Source of the DNA: Limanda limanda | Taxonomy: Eukaryota; Chordata; Actinopteri; Pleuronectiformes; Pleuronectidae | Assembly: GCF_963576545.1 (NCBI RefSeq) | Contig: NC_083641.1 | Location: 20,041,523 to 20,105,522, forward strand | Direction: 5' to 3' | Length of the DNA stretch: 64,000 nucleotides | Shown here: piece after piece, positions 10,842 through 23,249 of the stretch | Position numbering within the stretch: the stretch's first letter is position 1 | How the letters are laid out: each line of letters starts with the position of its first letter | Notes under the pieces: model-generated | Told to the model about the DNA's origin: nothing | The model's database searches: none | What the model saw: only the letters and a program-made list of their open reading frames with translations | Program-made: the position numbers and the translations under genes

Positions 10842-13800
10842 ATAGAATGGCAAACAGTAAAGCACCTTACTCCAACAAGGCCCAATTGTCCCCTCAAATC
10901 CATTAAGCAGAACTCATAGATATAAGTCTCCTTAATATGCATGATTTATTTTTTATCAAGATCCGTAAATCGTTCCCTGGTGAAACTGTGAAAATGTTGA
11001 AAAATACCCCATCCGGCAATGTTAAGAAAGTAAAAAAGTCCTCCTGCTCTGTATCCACACCAATATTTAATGGGTTCTTTCTTGACCCATACCGCATGAT
11101 TTCACCAAGTTTCGTATAAATCCATTGCGTAGTTTTAGGGTAATCTTGCTCACAAACAAACAAAAGCAACAATCTAAAGTGTGGTCTCAATATGTTCTCA
11201 TGCCATTGTTGTTTCTACATAACAACTGTCAAATAAACAACTCTATTATATATTCAATATCGTACTGTATATCATTTATACGATTTTGTTTAAAGTATGT
11301 TACACTTCGCCAAATGCTTCTGTTGATGGAGACTGAATATTTGTTATAAAGAAGCTATTATACAGTTATAAGAAGGAGCCTCTCAGAAGTAATTTTTAAT
11401 CAACTTTATATACAGGAACCTTTATCATTCTGTTTAATGCAAATGTGAATTGTATTACAAAATATTAAAACAAAGTTCATTTAAAAATGGGGGGAAGTTG
11501 CACATATGTGAATGTTCTTATCTGAAACACACATAAATAAACTTTAAAAATAAATTACGGCCCAAGGGCCATACTTTATTTTTAATCCAGCCCGCTGAAC
11601 TTGTCCAAATATTATTACTATTATTATTATTATTAATAATACTTTTTTGTTGTTGTTGTGTTTTTATGTTTTTATATTCATTCAACAGCTAGAGCAAATT
11701 CTAGGTAGGTGTAAACCTACTTGGCAATAAATACATACTGATTCTGATTCTGAAATCACTAAAATTTTACCTTTCTCCTGTAATGCCCCCATTTCCCGAT
11801 TAGATGGCGCACTTTGACCGGGAGTGTGGTGTATAGGGCTCGAAAGGGCACATGATCTCCCGTTACTTTTTCGCTTTGCCCTGTGAGCCCTTCTGTCAAA
11901 TGAGCGGAGGAAATGAAAAGTGGACAATGAGTGCCGAGTGTTTAACACGGAGTGGACAACAAAATACTTTTTCACTGAAGTTCCATTCAAGGCTGTATGC
12001 CTGATATGCCGAGAAACTGTTGCAGTATTCAAGGAGTACAACATTAGCTGTCACTTTGCTACGAAGCATGCTAACTATGTTAGCAAGCAGTCACGCAAGA
12101 ATGGGCGACTAATTTACAGACTCAGCAACATTTCTTTCACCGACAAACTGCAATTCAAGAGTCAACTACCAAGGCAAGTTTTTTGGTGGCATTCGAAATT
12201 GCAAAGGCTAGCAAGCCTTTCTCCGAAGGCAAGTTAGTAAAATAATGCATGGTACAGACAGCAGACATCTTGTGTCCGGAGATCAAAAGCAAATTTGAAA
12301 AAGTCCGTTCATCACGCAGGACTGTGACTCACCGTGTGGAACTGATTAATGAAAATATAGCCAGCCAATTCAAAAAAAAGTCTGATTCCTTTGAGTTATA
12401 TTCACTAGCACTGGATGAAAGTACGGACGTAAAAGACACTGCTCAGCTCCTCGTTTTTATCCGAGGTATTGACGACAGTTTTGCGATAGCAGAGGAGTGT
12501 TTGACCATGGAGTCCCTGAAAGGAACAACGCGGGGAGAGGACTTGTATAACCAGGAGTCTGCTGTCATCAAAAGAATGAAGCTACCTTGGAGTAAACCTG
12601 TCAATGTCACAACGGATGGATCACAAAATGTAACTGGAAAAAATGTTGGGCTGCTGAAAAGAATCCAGGATATAGTGAAAGAGGAAAACCCTGACCAGGA
12701 TCTTATTTTCTATCATCCATCAGGAATCCCTGTGTAAGTCTGTATCGCAGCTTAATCATGTCGTGAATCCAGTCGAAAAACTTGTAAACTTTATAAGAGC
12801 AAACCGTCAGTTTATTACGTTCCTGGAGGAAACTGATGCAGATAATCAGGACTTGCTGTACCACTCTCGTGTCCGCTGGTTAAGTTTAGGGAAAGTGTTG
12901 CAACGAGTGTTGGAGCTGAAAGAGGACATCATCATATTTTTGGAGTTGATGGGGAAATCTGAAAAATTCCCTGAGCTAAGCGACAAGAACTGGCTTTGTG
13001 ACTTTGCGTTTGCTGTGGACATATTTTCACACATGAATGAGCTGAATGTGAAACTGCAGGGGAAAGATCAGTTTGTTCACGACATGTACAAACATGTGAA
13101 AGCCTTCAAATCAAAGCTCACTTTGTCCGCCAGAAAAATTTCGAACAAATCTTTCGCTCATTTCCCCACACTTGCCATGCAGGGAGAGGTACCGCGAAAT
13201 ACCAAAAATACAGCAAATCACTTGAAGACCTGCACGCAGAATTCTGCCGTAGGTTCTGATTTCGAAAAACATTGAACAGTCACTTCAGCTGGTGTCCTGT
13301 CCCCTGTCACAGGACCCTGAAACAGCACCACAGGAGCTGCAGTTGGAACTGATAGATCTTCAGTCTGACTCCGTCCTAAAGGAGAAGTTCAACTCTGTTA
13401 AACTGAATGACTTTTGTGCTTCACTTAACAGAGCCACATTTCCAAACCTCCGGAGGACTGCACAGAAGATGCTGACCTCGTTTGGCTCAAATTATGTGTG
13501 TGAGCAGACATTCAGTGTCATGAACGCCAACAAAGCCCGTCACAGATCAAAGTTAAGGAATCAGCAACTCAGATCTATCCTGAGAATTGCCACAACCAAA
13601 GTAACTCCAGACCTGGATGCACTGGCAAAAATGGGAGATCAACATTACTGTTCCCACTGAAACTGAGAGTGATGATGTGTTGCTGCAGTGACCTTGGAGC
13701 CAAATCTCCGACAAACAGCCTGCATGGCTGCTCTAACCTGTTAATGTAGATAATAAAGATGTTCAAGTGAGTAATTGGTTTGGGCGCAGGCCTCAGATGT

Positions 13801-14189
13801 TTTCATAATGTTTGATCAGTCACGTTACGACATGTTTTTGTTTTGTTCATGTTCGTGAAATTTGTTAAATTGCCTTGCAGATAAATGCTTTGCTACCTGT
13901 TAAAGGCCAAATCCTTTCATGTAATGATTTTTACATGTCTTTTATATAAGTTCTCACAAACACTCCGTCCATCTGTTCCTGGCCCGGAACTCTCTGTCAA
14001 ATTTTAGAACCCATTGTGGCCCACGAGCAGAGGTGTCAAGTAACTAAGTACAAATACTTTGTTACCTTACTTAAGTAGAAATTTTGGGTATCTATACGTT
14101 ACTGGAGTATTTATTTTTCAGACGACTTTTTACTTCTACTCCTTACATTTTAAAAATAGCCTCGTTACCCGATTTAATTTTGGCACACA

Positions 14190-14483
14190 ACCGCACCGGA
14201 GGGTTCCGAGAAAGGAGAGCAAAGCCAGAGCTGCGTGCGGCGTGCGCCAACCCCCCGCCTCCGCGCCTCGCTGTCGGGTCCGTCGGCCATCGGGGCAGGC
14301 CGGCAAAGGCGCACGGAGGTGGGGTTCAGAAGAGAAGGAGGCACCGCACGGTCGTGGACAGGGCTCAGAGGAGTGGAGGAGACAGAAAAAGAGAAGGGGG
14401 GGGGAGCACTCGCGTGCCATCCCACACACACCCCGGCCTCGGGAGACAAGCTGGCCCTGGGGCGCAGCGCGAGACCCTGAGCA
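14190..14483 (-). other. GC-rich block, probable antisense ITS1 fragment
   Basis: GC-rich sequence of unusual composition for this window. With 15326-15372 it abuts the antisense 18S 3' end once the 826-bp insert is removed, which is where ITS1 would lie. ORFs reading through it in several frames look compositional. The ITS1 identity is inferred from position only. Confidence 0.5.
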
Positions 14484-14491
14484 CCTGTGGG

Positions 14492-15317
14492 TAGGGTTGG
14501 GTACCGAGAACCGGTTCCAATATGGAACCGGTTCCAATACAACCGATACCTACCCGGACCGAAATGCAACGGAGATTTCGGTGCCTCATTTCGGTACCTG
14601 AGCCAATCAAAGCCTGAGGTCTCCGCTCGTCCCGCCTCCTCACACTTCCGCTCCTTCCTTCACGGATGACGGCCGCGGCCGCCGGTGGACAGACTCTTGT
14701 CTCCGCTGCCCGCGCCCCGCGTGCGTCAGGGCTTCCGTGCAGGTGGTGGGGGGGGTCTCCTCGCGGGACCTCTCCCCTCCGCCGGGCGTATTTCCTCCGT
14801 GGCGGTGCGCCGCGACCGGATCCGGGTCGGCTTGGGGCGGGAGGAACGAAGACCACGCCGAGAAATGTTTCAGAAAAGCGACCGCATTTTAGGTGGGCGA
14901 AGGCGGGCCGAAGCCTGCCTGCGACAGCCCCCACCGCGGAGACACGGGGGTCTCTGAGTGATGGAAAAGCGACCCTCAGTCTTCATTTGGCTCAGGCACC
15001 GGAGTCAGAGTCACGAGTCAGAGTGTGTGTGTTTTGTATTTATTTGTATTTATTTAAGTATAGTGTAAACTTTTGTTAACAGTTCGTATGTTATTCATAG
15101 TTTTAAGTTAAAAAGGGTTTTGTATTTATTTATATTTATAATCTACTTTAAACAGTTAACATATTTGGCAATAAAAAAAGCCTTTCTTGGTCAAGCATCG
15201 TTTTGTGCGCTTTTTTGAAAAAAGTATCGGTTCAGGCACCGTTTAGGCACCGGTATCGTTTTAAAAGTATCGGTTAGGAACCGGTATCGGATAAAAACCA
15301 AACGATACCCATCCCTA
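14492..15317. mobile_element. 826-bp inverted-repeat element nested in the Tol2-like element
   Basis: Ends TAGGGTTGGGTACCG and, on the other strand, TAGGGATGGGTATCG. Perfect 8-bp duplication CCTGTGGG at 14484-14491 and 15318-15325. Repeated ACCGGTTCC / ACCGGTATCG motifs lie next to both ends. The interior is GC-rich (14640-14960) then AT-rich, with no convincing ORF. The 8-bp duplication suggests a hAT-type MITE. Confidence 0.82.
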
Positions 15318-15372
15318 CCTGTGGGGGGGTTTGGGTGCCTTGCTCGACCAGATTCGAATCAGGCTGTACCGG

Positions 15373-15416
<44 letters not shown>

Positions 15417-15433
15417 CTGTACTTCCTCTCGAT
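15373..15433 (-). pseudogene. 18S rRNA 3' end fragment (antisense)
   Basis: The reverse complement is the last ~60 nt of eukaryotic 18S rRNA, ending GCGGAAGGATCATTA. The sequence just beyond it (before 15373 on this strand) would be ITS1. Confidence 0.88.
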
Positions 15434-15539
15434 CAGGGGTTTCCAAACTACGGCCCGCTGGCCAACTGCGGCCCGCCATCCATTTTAAATTGATTTATTA
15501 TCATTTATTAATTTTAAAAATAAATAAATTATAATAAAT

Positions 15540-15721
15540 ATGACCCGCGCTTACTGGGAATTCCTCGTTCAACAATTGCAATCCAAAATCCCTATCACGA
15601 GTGGGGTTCAGCGGGTTACCCGCGCCTCTCGGCGAAGGGTAGACACACGCTGATCCAGTCAGTGTGGCGCGCGTGCAGCCCCGGACATCTAAGGGCATCA
15701 CAGACCTGTTATTGCTCAATC
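15540..15721 (-). pseudogene. 18S rRNA 3' domain fragment (antisense)
   Basis: The reverse complement contains TTGAGCAATAACAGGTCTGT and TGCACGCGCGCCACACTGAC followed by GGAATTCCCAGTAAGCGCGG, conserved 18S sequence. About 190 nt of 18S that should separate it from the 3' end piece are replaced by a truncated hAT end (15434-15539, CAGGGGTTTCCAAACTACGG). A further deletion lies near 15571. Confidence 0.88.
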
Positions 15722-16175
15722 ATCAGAGGAAGAGGAGTTCTTTTCCTCCTTGAAGAAGACAGGCCCTCTTGAAACGACCCAGCAGTTGGATGCGTACCTG
15801 GGGTTCCCAGGAGACACAGTAGTGCATCCCACATTTTTCAAGATAACATTTTAATATAACAATATAGTCATAATGGCCTTTAGAAAACTGTTTTTTTTTG
15901 GAGGAGGTGGGGTAGTGCACTATAGGCCCCTGAGACGCGGCTTAAGAGTTTGTCCTTAGTGGGAAAAAATTTCCCCTTACATTACTTTTACTTTTATACT
16001 TAAAGTAGTTTTGAAACCAGTACTTTTACACTTTTACTGAAGTAAAAAGCTTGAGTTGATACTTCAACTTCTACAAAAGTATTTTTAAACCCTAGTATCT
16101 ATACTTCTACTTGAGTAATGAATGTGAATACTTTTGACACCTCTGCCCGCGAGTCAAAAAGTTTGCCCACCTCTG

Positions 16176-16348
16176 GGCTAAGCTCTTCTCGTCTTTTGGC
16201 ACCTCCCTCCTCTTGCCCCACCTTGCAGGTCCAAAGCAATGAGTCATCACTGTTCGGGTATAAAAAATGTATAAATACCAGTGCAAAGCCTCTGATTTAA
16301 ACTGTGGCACATGTGACGCCACCAAGTGGTTTATTTCTCTAAGGCAGA
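16176..16348 (+). promoter_or_regulatory. Core promoter of copy 3
   Basis: TATA stretch at 16259-16277, 90 bp before the ATG. It carries CTTGCAGGTCCAAAGCAATGAGTC where copy 2 has CTCACAAGTCCAGAGCAATGAATC, a variant shared with copy 9. Confidence 0.7.
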
Positions 16349-19300
16349 ATGACGTCCATTCAGAGGTGGCCAGAACAAGGGTGGGCACTTTTACAGCTGC
16401 TGCTGGTGGCGTCTTTCTCTCAGGCTGAGGAGCCACAGTGCAGGCAGAGGGGGGATCCTGAGAACCCTCTACTGTCTCAGGATGGGGACATAATGTTGGG
16501 GGGAATCTTCTCTTTCCACAGCAGCTGGAAAGACAGAGAGGAAACCTACACTCACAAACCACTGCCACTGGAGTGCAACAGGTAAAATATTCAGTAAAAA
16601 TCTGTGATGTGGAAAATATCTACTGGAAGCAATGAATAGAGATAGAAAACAGACTGAAACAAATATGATCAAACTAAGAAAATTCAAATTATGTTTTCTG
16701 TGCATTGATACCATCAGAGGCTTTCATTGAAACTGCTACGAAAAAATACAATTGTTGGACAAACTTGAAATAAATGAGCAGAAACAAAAATGGATTGAGT
16801 TAGTTCAACTTATAGTCAGCAAGTTATATTCACACAATTCCTTATTAGAGTTTGAGGAAAAAAACTCCAACTGTGAAGTTGTCCATGCATTTTATTCAGG
16901 AAAGTGTTACCATATCTATAACTGTTTGCATTAAGTTTGAATTTCAGAGGGTTCCAGTATGCCCAAGCTATGCTTTTTGCCATCGAGGAGATTAATAACA
17001 TCACAAATTTACTGCCTGGCATCTCTCTGGGATATAAACTTTACGATACCTGTGGCTCCATCGCCAGAAGTGTGAGGGCTGCTCTGGCCTTGGCTAACGG
17101 TAACGATGTTGTATCTGCCCCCTCCGCAACGCCGTGTACCAAACCTGCACAGGTGCAGGCCGTCATGGGAGAACAATCCTCCTCTCTGTCCATTGCTATA
17201 GCTACCGTGATCGGGCCATTTCATATCCCACTGGTGGGTACGTTTCTTAAATGTATAATGCTTGTGATCTTTTTTTTATCATTTTTTAGCTGCTTAGAGT
17301 AAATTAGGATAGATTTTTTTTAATATATCTTTAGAGGTAATTTCTTTCTTCTTTTAGATCAGCCACTATGCCACCTGCGCTTGTCTAAGTGATAAAACCA
17401 AGTACCCGTCCTTCCTCAGAACAATACCCAGTGACTACTACCAGAGCAGAGCCCTGGCCCAGCTGGTCAAGCACTTTGGTTGGAGCTGGGTTGGAGCCAT
17501 TAGAACCAATGACGATTACGGAAATAGCGGCATGGCTACGTTCACAGAAAGTGCCCGACAGCTGGGCATCTGTCTGGAGTACTCTGTGTCTTTCTTCAGA
17601 ACAGACCCGCCTGACAAAATACTAAAGATAATCAACGTCATCAAGGCTTCCACCTCTAGGGTGATTATTGCTTTTCTCTCTGCCTTGGATATGGATGTGC
17701 TGATACATGAGCTGTCCCACCACAACTTGACTGGTTACCAGTGGGTGGGCAGCGAGGGCTGGATCTTTGATTCTCAAACTGCAGAACTGAATGGGCATCA
17801 CATCCTGGACGGGGCCATAGGCCTGTCCATCCCCAAAGCACATGTCAGGGGCATGACAGAGTTCATAATGAATGTGAAGCCGCTCAATTCATCCGGTAAT
17901 GAAATGTTTACAGAGTTCTGGGAGGCTTTATTCAGCTGTAAGTTCAAACAGTTGACAGCGAAACAGAGAGAATGTACTGGGGTCGAAGATCTGACCCAAG
18001 TGCACAACAGCTTCACTGACATGTCTCTCATGCCGATATTTAACAATGTCTACAAAGGAGTTTATGCCGTGGCTCATGCACTTCATAGCATTCTTGGCTG
18101 TAATGAAACATGTAACGACAAAGTGCAGCTCAATCCATTGACGGTGAGTTCTTACACAAGAGATAATGCTTCCACAGTTTCTTATAAGCAGTCTCTCTTT
18201 GATAGACATAGAGGATGTCCATTAACTATGATCTGTCTTCTTCAGATTTTACAGCGCATAAGAAGGATTCAGTTCAAAACAAAGGAAGGAGACAAGGTTT
18301 ACTTTAATGAAGACGGTGACCCAGCAGCAGAGTATGAAATCATAAACTGGCAGCGAGCAGAAAGTGGTTTTGTGGAGTTTGTCACAGTCGGTCTTTATGA
18401 TGCGTCTTTACCAGCAGACAAACAGCTGAATCTACACTATACGTCTTTAATCTGGGCACAGAACTCAAAACAAGTCAGTATATTCCTGCAGTATAATTGT
18501 GTACTTGCACCAAAATGAATACAACTGAATGCACGTGTATTTCCTCAAAGTCGTTTTCTTCATGCAGGTGCCTGTGTCAGTTTGCAGTGAGAATTGTCCC
18601 CCAGGAACCAGGAAGGTTCTCCAGAAAGGAAAACCTGTCTGCTGCTTTGACTGTATACGATGTGCAGAGGGAGAAATAAGCAACGTTGCAGGTTTAGTGA
18701 TATATATATATATTTTTTTCACTTTGCTGTTCCACAAATCAAAGTTGTCAGAGTCCAGACCAATCCTAACAAAGGGCATTTATCTGTATTCTAATGTCGA
18801 AATCAGGTAAGGTTTCCTGGGGGAAAAAATGTGTAGTTTCTATAGTAAAAATAAATGAAAAATAAATTTGTGAATTAAACATATCAAACAAAGCAAAGTG
18901 TCATACATCACCTAAACATATTATATGCAGTTATAGCTTCAAGTCAAATTTGAAGACCCCATGTGAAAAGTGAATTAACAAAGTTATACCAATATGAATT
19001 GTGCAGTAATAAGCCTTAAACCTACGAATAATCTAGCATGTCTGCGCATCTCCTTTGGTTAGATGCCTGAAAAGAGGTCTGTGGCAATCCCAAGCTGAAT
19101 GTCTTTTTATTCTAAAACATAAAATACAACAGTAAATATCATGATTTTTTTAAAAGACAGTTGCTATAAGTGGCCAATGTCAGGGACTTAGTGTAGATAC
19201 AATAAAAGAACAATGAAAATAAACGTATCTACTCGGTAAGTCACACCTGCTTTATTACTTTTCAGATTCTGTGTCCTGTGTGCGGTGCCATCCTGAATTC

Positions 19301-20173
19301 TGGTCGAATGAGGGAAGAAACGCCTGTGTGAAGAAAGAGGCAGAGTTTCTTTCGTATGAAGAAATTATGGGAGCGCTGCTCACCACGGCGTCCCTGTTTG
19401 GAACATGTATGACCGCAGTCGTGGCACTCATCTTTTTCAGAAACAGGAAAACTCCCATCGTCAGGGCCAACAACTCCGAACTGAGCTTCCTGCTGCTCTT
19501 CTCCCTGACTCTGTGCTTCCTGTGCTCCCTGAGCTTCATCGGCCGGCCCTCCGAGTGGTCCTGCATGCTGCGGCACACTGCGTTCGGCATCACCTTTGTC
19601 CTCTGCATCTCTTGTGTCCTCGGGAAAACTATGGTGGTGTTAATGGCCTTCAGGGCGAGACTTCCAGGCAGAAATGTGATGAAATGGTTTGGTCCTGCAC
19701 AGCAGAGGCTCAGTGTTCTAGGGTTCACTCTCATACAGGTTATTATATGCATCTTATGGTTGACAATTTCTCCTCCTTTCCCATTCAAGAACTTTGAAGA
19801 ATTCAAGGACAAAATCCTCCTGGAGTGCGCGCTGGGCTCAGCTGTAGGATTCTGGGCCGTACTCGGGTATATCGGGGTTCTGGCCATTTTATGTTTCATT
19901 CTTGCTTTTCTGGCGCGGAAATTACCCGATAACTTTAACGAAGCCAAATTCATCACCTTCAGCATGTTGATATTCTGTACAGTCTGGATCACTTTTATTC
20001 CAGCCTATGTCAGCTCTCCTGGGAAGTTCAGTGTAGCAGTGGAAATCTTTGCTATTTTGGCCTCAAGTTTTGGACTCCTTATTTGTATTTTTATTCCAAA
20101 ATGTTATATTATCTTATATAAACCGGAGAAGAATACAAAGAAGAATATTATGGGTAAGGTGGAACTAAAATAG
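16349..20173 (+). CDS. OlfC / V2R-like olfactory receptor, copy 3 (six exons, 858 aa)
   Basis: Exons: 16349-16581, 16936-17233, 17358-18143, 18246-18473, 18568-18691, 19266-20173, with GT-AG introns and an open joined frame. Exons 1-2 are type A ([23 protein letters not shown]) and share NNITNLL with copy 9. From intron 2 on the gene is type B, like copies 4-6 ([30 protein letters not shown] in exon 6). The switch lies between about 17200 and 17250, so this copy looks like a recombinant complementary to copy 2. All nine linker cysteines, the [10 protein letters not shown] motif and the C-terminal [11 protein letters not shown] are kept. Candidate polyadenylation signal at 20564; the 3' flank to about 20905 is untranslated. 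Likely functional. Confidence 0.92.
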
Positions 20174-22103
20174 ATAGAATGGCACATAGTAAAGCACCTT
20201 ACTCCAAGAAGACCCAATTGTCCCATTAAATCCATCAAGAAGAACTCATAGATATTAGTCTTCTTAATATGCATGATTTATTTTTTATCAAGATCCATAA
20301 ATTGTTCCCTGGTAAAACTGTGAAAATGTTGAAAAATACCCCATCTGGCAATGTTAAGAAAGTAAAAAAGTCCTCCTGCTCTGTATCCACACCAACATTT
20401 AATGGGTTCTTTCTTGACCCATACCGCATGATTTCACCAAGTTTCGTATAAATCCATCGGGTAGTTTTAGAGTAATCTTATTCACAAACAAACAAAAGCA
20501 TCAATCTAAAGTGTGGTCGCAATACGTTCTCATGCCATCATTGTTTCTACAAAATAACTGTCAAATAAACAACTCTATTCTGTATTCTATATTGTACTGT
20601 ATATAATTTATACATTTACACGATACTTGTTAAAAGTATGTTACACTTCTCCAAATGCTTCTGTTGATGGAGACTGAATATTTGTTATAAAGAAGCTATT
20701 ATACAGTTATAAGGAGCCTCTCAGCAGTAATTTTTGATTTAAACTTTATAAACAGTAACCTTTATCATTCTGTTTGATGCAAATGTAAATTGTATTACTT
20801 ATCACAAAATATTGAACCAAAGTTCATTTAAAAATGGGGGGGGGAGTTGCACATATGTGAAAGTTCATATCTGAAACACATGCATAAATATATTTAAAAA
20901 TAAAGTACGGCCTGCCGAACTTGTCCAAATATTATTATTATTTTTTTATTTTTTGTTTGGAATTTTTAGGTTCATTGTATGCAAATTCCAGGTAGGTGTA
21001 AACCTACTTGGCAATAAATACATGAATTTTAATTTGACCTTTCTCCTGTAATGCCCCCATTTTCCCATTAGATGGCGAACTTTGACCGGGAGTGTGGTGC
21101 ATAGGGCTCGAAAGGGCACATGATCTCCTGTCACTTTTTCGCTTTGCCCTGTGAGCCCTTCTGTAAAATGAGCAGTCAAGGAAACGAAAAGTGGACAATG
21201 AGTGCCGAGTGTTTAACACAGAGTGGACAACAAAATACTTTTTCACTGAAGTCCAATCGAAGGCTGTATGCCTGATATGCCAAAAACTGTTGCAGTTTTC
21301 AAGGAGTACAACATCAGCCGTCACTTTGCTACGAAGCATGCTAACTACGCTAGCAAGCAGTCAATGCAAGAACCGGCGACTAATTTACAGACTCAGCAAA
21401 AAAAAAATTCACCTACAAACTGTGATTCAAGAGTCAACTACCAAGGCAAGTTTTTTGGTGGCATTCAGAATAGCAATGGCTAGCAAGCCTTTCTCCGAAG
21501 GCGAGTTTGTAAAATAATGCATGGTACAGACAGCAGACATCTTGTGTCCGGAGATCAAAAGCAAATTTGAAAAATTCCGTTTACCACGCAGGACTGTGAC
21601 TCACCGTGTGGAACTGATTGATGAAAACATAGCCAGCCAATTAAATAAAAAAGTCTGATTCCTTTGAGTTATATTCACTAGCACTGGATGAAAATACGGA
21701 CGTAAAAGACACTGCTCAGCTCCTCATTTTTATCCAAGGCATTGACGACAGTTTTGCGATAACAGAGGAGTGTTTGACCAAGGAGTCCCTGAAAGGAACA
21801 AAGCGGGGAGAGGACTTGTATGACCAGGTGTCTGCTGTCATTGATAGAATGAAGCTACCTTGGAGTAAACCTGTCAATGTCACAACGGATTGATCGCAAA
21901 ATGTAACTGAAAAAATGTTGGGCTGCTGAAAAGAATCCAGGATAAAGTTAAAGAGGAAAACCCTGACCAGGATCTTATTTTCCTTCATTGCATCATCCAT
22001 CAGGAATCACTATGTAAGACTATATTGCAGCTTATTCATGTTGTGAATCCAGTCGTAAAACTTGTGAACTGTATACGAGCAAGGGGACTTCAGCACTGTG
22101 AAG

Positions 22104-23027
22104 CAGGGGCGGCTCCTGGCATAGGCGAAGTAGGCGGTTGCCTAGGGCGCAAAATGCAGAGAGGGCGGCACAAGAGACTGATTTATCATGACGTGACACA
22201 TGCAATATAAACCAATACATTCACATCACAACATCATCTTCTAAACCCGGGACGCACCGGAGATAGAAGCGCCACGAAAGCTGTCCGCCTCCTTTCCGCG
22301 CCCATGTTAAATAATTGGGCTGTTCGCACCGGCAGCGCCGCGGCCGCTCGCAATCTGCAGCGATGGATTCGGGGTCTGTTCTATTGTTTTTTTCGCTCGC
22401 GCGAGCAAATCAAGCCGGAAAACACACTGAAAATCGGTATATTTTAAACGATATAAGTGATATATTATATACATGATTAAATATACATCCCATACTTTCG
22501 ATTTCTCCGCTGTTCTCCTGGAGTTTAATTTCCCTGATTATTGCCGCCACATGATGACATTTCCCCATCTTCAATTATGTACTTAATCCACACATTTGTC
22601 AGTTGTGTCTAAACAGACAGACACACACAGGCACATACTCTCTTGTGTGTGTGTGTGGGGGGGGGGGGGGGGCGTGTTAGACTGTGGTAAGAGTTGAAGA
22701 TAAGTCAAAAAAGGATTAAATTATCAGGTGCACGATTCAGAAAGCGCAGCAAAGTAGGGGAGGAGAAGAAAGAACAATATAGAGGTAGAATCATCCGATT
22801 GTGGACATCATTTATGTTTATTTATGTCGACATGACATGATGTGCTGTCAGTACAGCTGATTTCAGACTTTTTATATTTTTTATATTTTACAATTTTGTC
22901 TGCCTGTGTGTGCATCTGTATACAGTCCAAAAGTTATTGGGGATGCATGACAATTTGCGTGTGTATGTTGGGGGGGCGTCATTATGAAATTCCGCCTAGG
23001 GCGCCAACATTGCCAGGGCCGGCCCTG
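22104..23027. mobile_element. Non-autonomous hAT-like MITE A (924 bp), spacer 3
   Basis: Terminal inverted repeats CAGGGGCGGCTCCTGGCA at the left and CAGGGCCGGCCCTGGCA (reverse complement of the right end), each followed inside by a CCTAGGGCGC motif. It is flanked by the 8-bp target duplication CTGTGAAG (22096-22103) / CTGTGAGG (23028-23035). The interior has a GC-rich part near 22240-22400, a (TG)n-(G)n tract near 22645-22672 and no transposase ORF. Eight-bp duplications and CAG ends are typical of the hAT superfamily. Confidence 0.85.
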
Positions 23028-23249
23028 CTGTGAGGTTATTACGTTCCTGGAGGAAACTGATGCGGATAATCATACTTGCTGTACCACTCTCGTGTCTGCT
23101 GGTTTAGTTTGGGGAAAGTGTTGCAATGAGTGAGGGAGCTGAAAGAGAACATCATCGTATTGTTGTAGTTGATGGGGAAATCTGACGAATTCCCTGAGCT
23201 AAGCAACAAGAACTGGATTTGTGACTTTGCGTTTGCTGTGGATGTAGAT

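Larger units (their letters stand above)
14028..16145 (+). mobile_element. Tol2-like non-autonomous hAT carrying rDNA pieces, spacer 2
   Basis: Ends CAGAGGTGTCAAGTAAC and, on the other strand, CAGAGGTGTCAAAAGTATTC, with ACTTAAGTA-type subterminal motifs as in Tol2 elements. Duplication CCCACGAG (14020-14027) / CCCGCGAG (16146-16153). The interior holds a GC-rich block (14190-14490), antisense 18S rRNA pieces and, at 15723-15854, a 43-codon + strand tail SEEEEFFSSLKK...QLDAYL that resembles the linker of hAT transposases. It is interrupted by an 826-bp element at 14492-15317. Confidence 0.8.
11556..16175 (+). mobile_element. hAT (GTF2IRD2-type) transposon, spacer 2, split by a Tol2-like insertion
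   Basis: Pieces: BED finger from 11920, with a one-base loss near 12093; TAA just before 12249; core 12249-12734; middle part 12763-13272, which keeps the TAC codon where spacers 1 and 8 have TAA; C-terminal dimerisation region 13292-13657, open. This is the best preserved transposase C-terminus in the window together with spacer 8. The 3' end is separated by the Tol2-like element at 14028-16145; the right terminal repeat resumes after it and ends at 16175. The left edge is approximate. Confidence 0.85.

Noticed and set aside
14136..14934. Several overlapping ORFs of 130-190 codons on both strands in the GC-rich region
   Set aside because: Open in many frames because of base composition; they cross the boundary of the nested 826-bp element and contain no recognisable domain.
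15373..15721. Functional rRNA gene
   Set aside because: Only two short antisense pieces of 18S are present, with a deletion and a transposon end between them; no 5.8S or 28S sequence is recognised.
22104..23027. CRISPR-like or phage-type repeats
   Set aside because: No direct-repeat and spacer array exists anywhere in the window; the repeats are eukaryotic transposons and duplicated genes.
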